From Avena insularis (lineage: Eukaryota > Streptophyta > Magnoliopsida > Poales > Poaceae): a stretch of 64,000 bases of DNA. The translations under genes were made by a program, and so were the position numbers. Shown piece by piece: positions 63,642 through 64,000 of this stretch (position 1 is its first letter; each line of letters begins with the position of its first letter). The notes below the pieces were generated by a model that saw only the letters and a program-made list of their open reading frames with translations, searched no databases and was not told the origin of the DNA. The stretch lies in contig CM042688.1 in assembly GCA_023614405.1 (NCBI GenBank), forward strand, positions 443,290,028 to 443,354,027. Direction: 5' to 3'.

Positions 63642-64000
63642 TTAAACAAGACAAATACACCCGGCATCCCGGGGCAGTAGATAAGCGGCAGGACCCTTGC
63701 CGTGAGGAGCATCTTGGCTGGCAGTAGCTTCAGGCGGAGGAGGCAGCGCGGCGCTTGATCCTGTTCCAGCGCCCCAGAGCTCTGGATGAGCCTGGCGGAT
63801 GGCGGCATGGTCGGCGCCGGCGCGGAAGCCTCCGTCAATCTTCTCGACGCGGGCGTCCTTGCACCAGGAGAGCATGAGGGACAGAGCCATCTCCGCTCCG
63901 TCTCGCACAGCCAAGTTCCACAGCTAGTCCACCGCATCCGGCACCTCCCCCACCTTTGCAGCCAGCTGCACCATCGTCTCCAAAACCGGAGCGTCCGGCC
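63642..64000 (-). pseudogene. C-terminal part of the antisense gene of element C
   Basis: On the - strand a frame enters from the right edge and ends at 63,642. It reads VLETMVQLAAKVGEVPDAVD, then a TAG at 63,924-63,926, then LWNLAVRDGAEMALSLMLSW. The pattern of alanine, arginine, glutamate and a Leu-(Ser/Thr)-Trp motif matches the last exon of element B's antisense gene (AGRAAAETVVHHILTWYEKI). Position and orientation, downstream of and opposite to pol, are also the same. I infer that this is the homologous antisense gene, interrupted by one amber codon. Its other exons lie outside the window. Confidence 0.65.

Larger units (their letters stand above)
55861..64000 (+). mobile_element. Element C: decayed Tat-lineage Ty3/gypsy element, partial
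   Basis: The element begins with an LTR (55,861-56,588) and primer site, then gag, protease, reverse transcriptase, two RNase H-type domains, integrase, a repeat-rich 3' region and the tail of an antisense gene. The 3' LTR lies beyond the window. The second, archaeal-type RNase H after the normal one (about 60,470-60,850) is a hallmark of the Tat lineage. Fifteen in-frame nonsense codons were located by eye in gag-pol, plus two single-base insertions and a gag deletion. The five bases before the LTR are CGGAC, the expected left target-site copy. Confidence 0.92.

Overview
This is plant nuclear DNA, most likely from a grass. The evidence is a Tekay-type chromovirus with a 3.3-kb LTR, two Tat-type Ty3/gypsy elements with antisense genes, GC-rich coding segments and nested LTR insertions. 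The species cannot be told. No intact host gene, tRNA, rRNA or CRISPR array was seen. The window is a large satellite array interrupted by retrotransposons.

Layout. (1) 1-25,840: an uninterrupted satellite of about 540 units of 48 bp, with several overlapping higher-order repeat periods (about 1.19, 1.57, 1.625, 1.67, 2.58 and 5.54 kb). (2) 25,841-36,433: element A, a young Tekay-clade (Ty3/gypsy chromovirus) element on the + strand. It has a tRNA-iMet-type primer site, extra ORFs before gag, a near-complete gag-pol of 1,450 codons and a full 3' LTR at 33,110-36,433. The 3' LTR carries about 3.6 satellite units inside it. In the 5' LTR the same LTR/satellite junction is present, but leftward the sequence runs straight into the 25.8-kb array and the first 2.1 kb of the LTR is not found. 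(3) 36,434-40,389: more satellite. (4) 40,390-51,681: element B, a Tat-lineage element on the - strand with 808/809-bp LTRs and a perfect TGGAC target-site duplication. Its protease-RT-RNase H core is deleted. Antisense to it lies a gene with six phase-consistent introns. (5) 51,682-about 54,885: the rest of the satellite, visibly more diverged. (6) 54,886-55,860: low-copy DNA with an unrecognised coding-like frame. (7) 55,861-64,000: element C, a second Tat-lineage element on the + strand, decayed by stop codons that are mostly TAG. It runs out of the window inside its own antisense gene.

How it fits together. Before B inserted, blocks 2 and 3 of the satellite were one block. A carries satellite units in its LTR and sits inside satellite, so either the array grew from LTR-borne units or recombination between LTR units and a surrounding array removed the left part of the 5' LTR. 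By eye, LTR divergence is about 1% for A and about 7% for B, so A looks younger than B. The main leads are the LTR-embedded satellite and the intron-containing antisense gene of B, which has a homologous fragment at the equivalent place in C.
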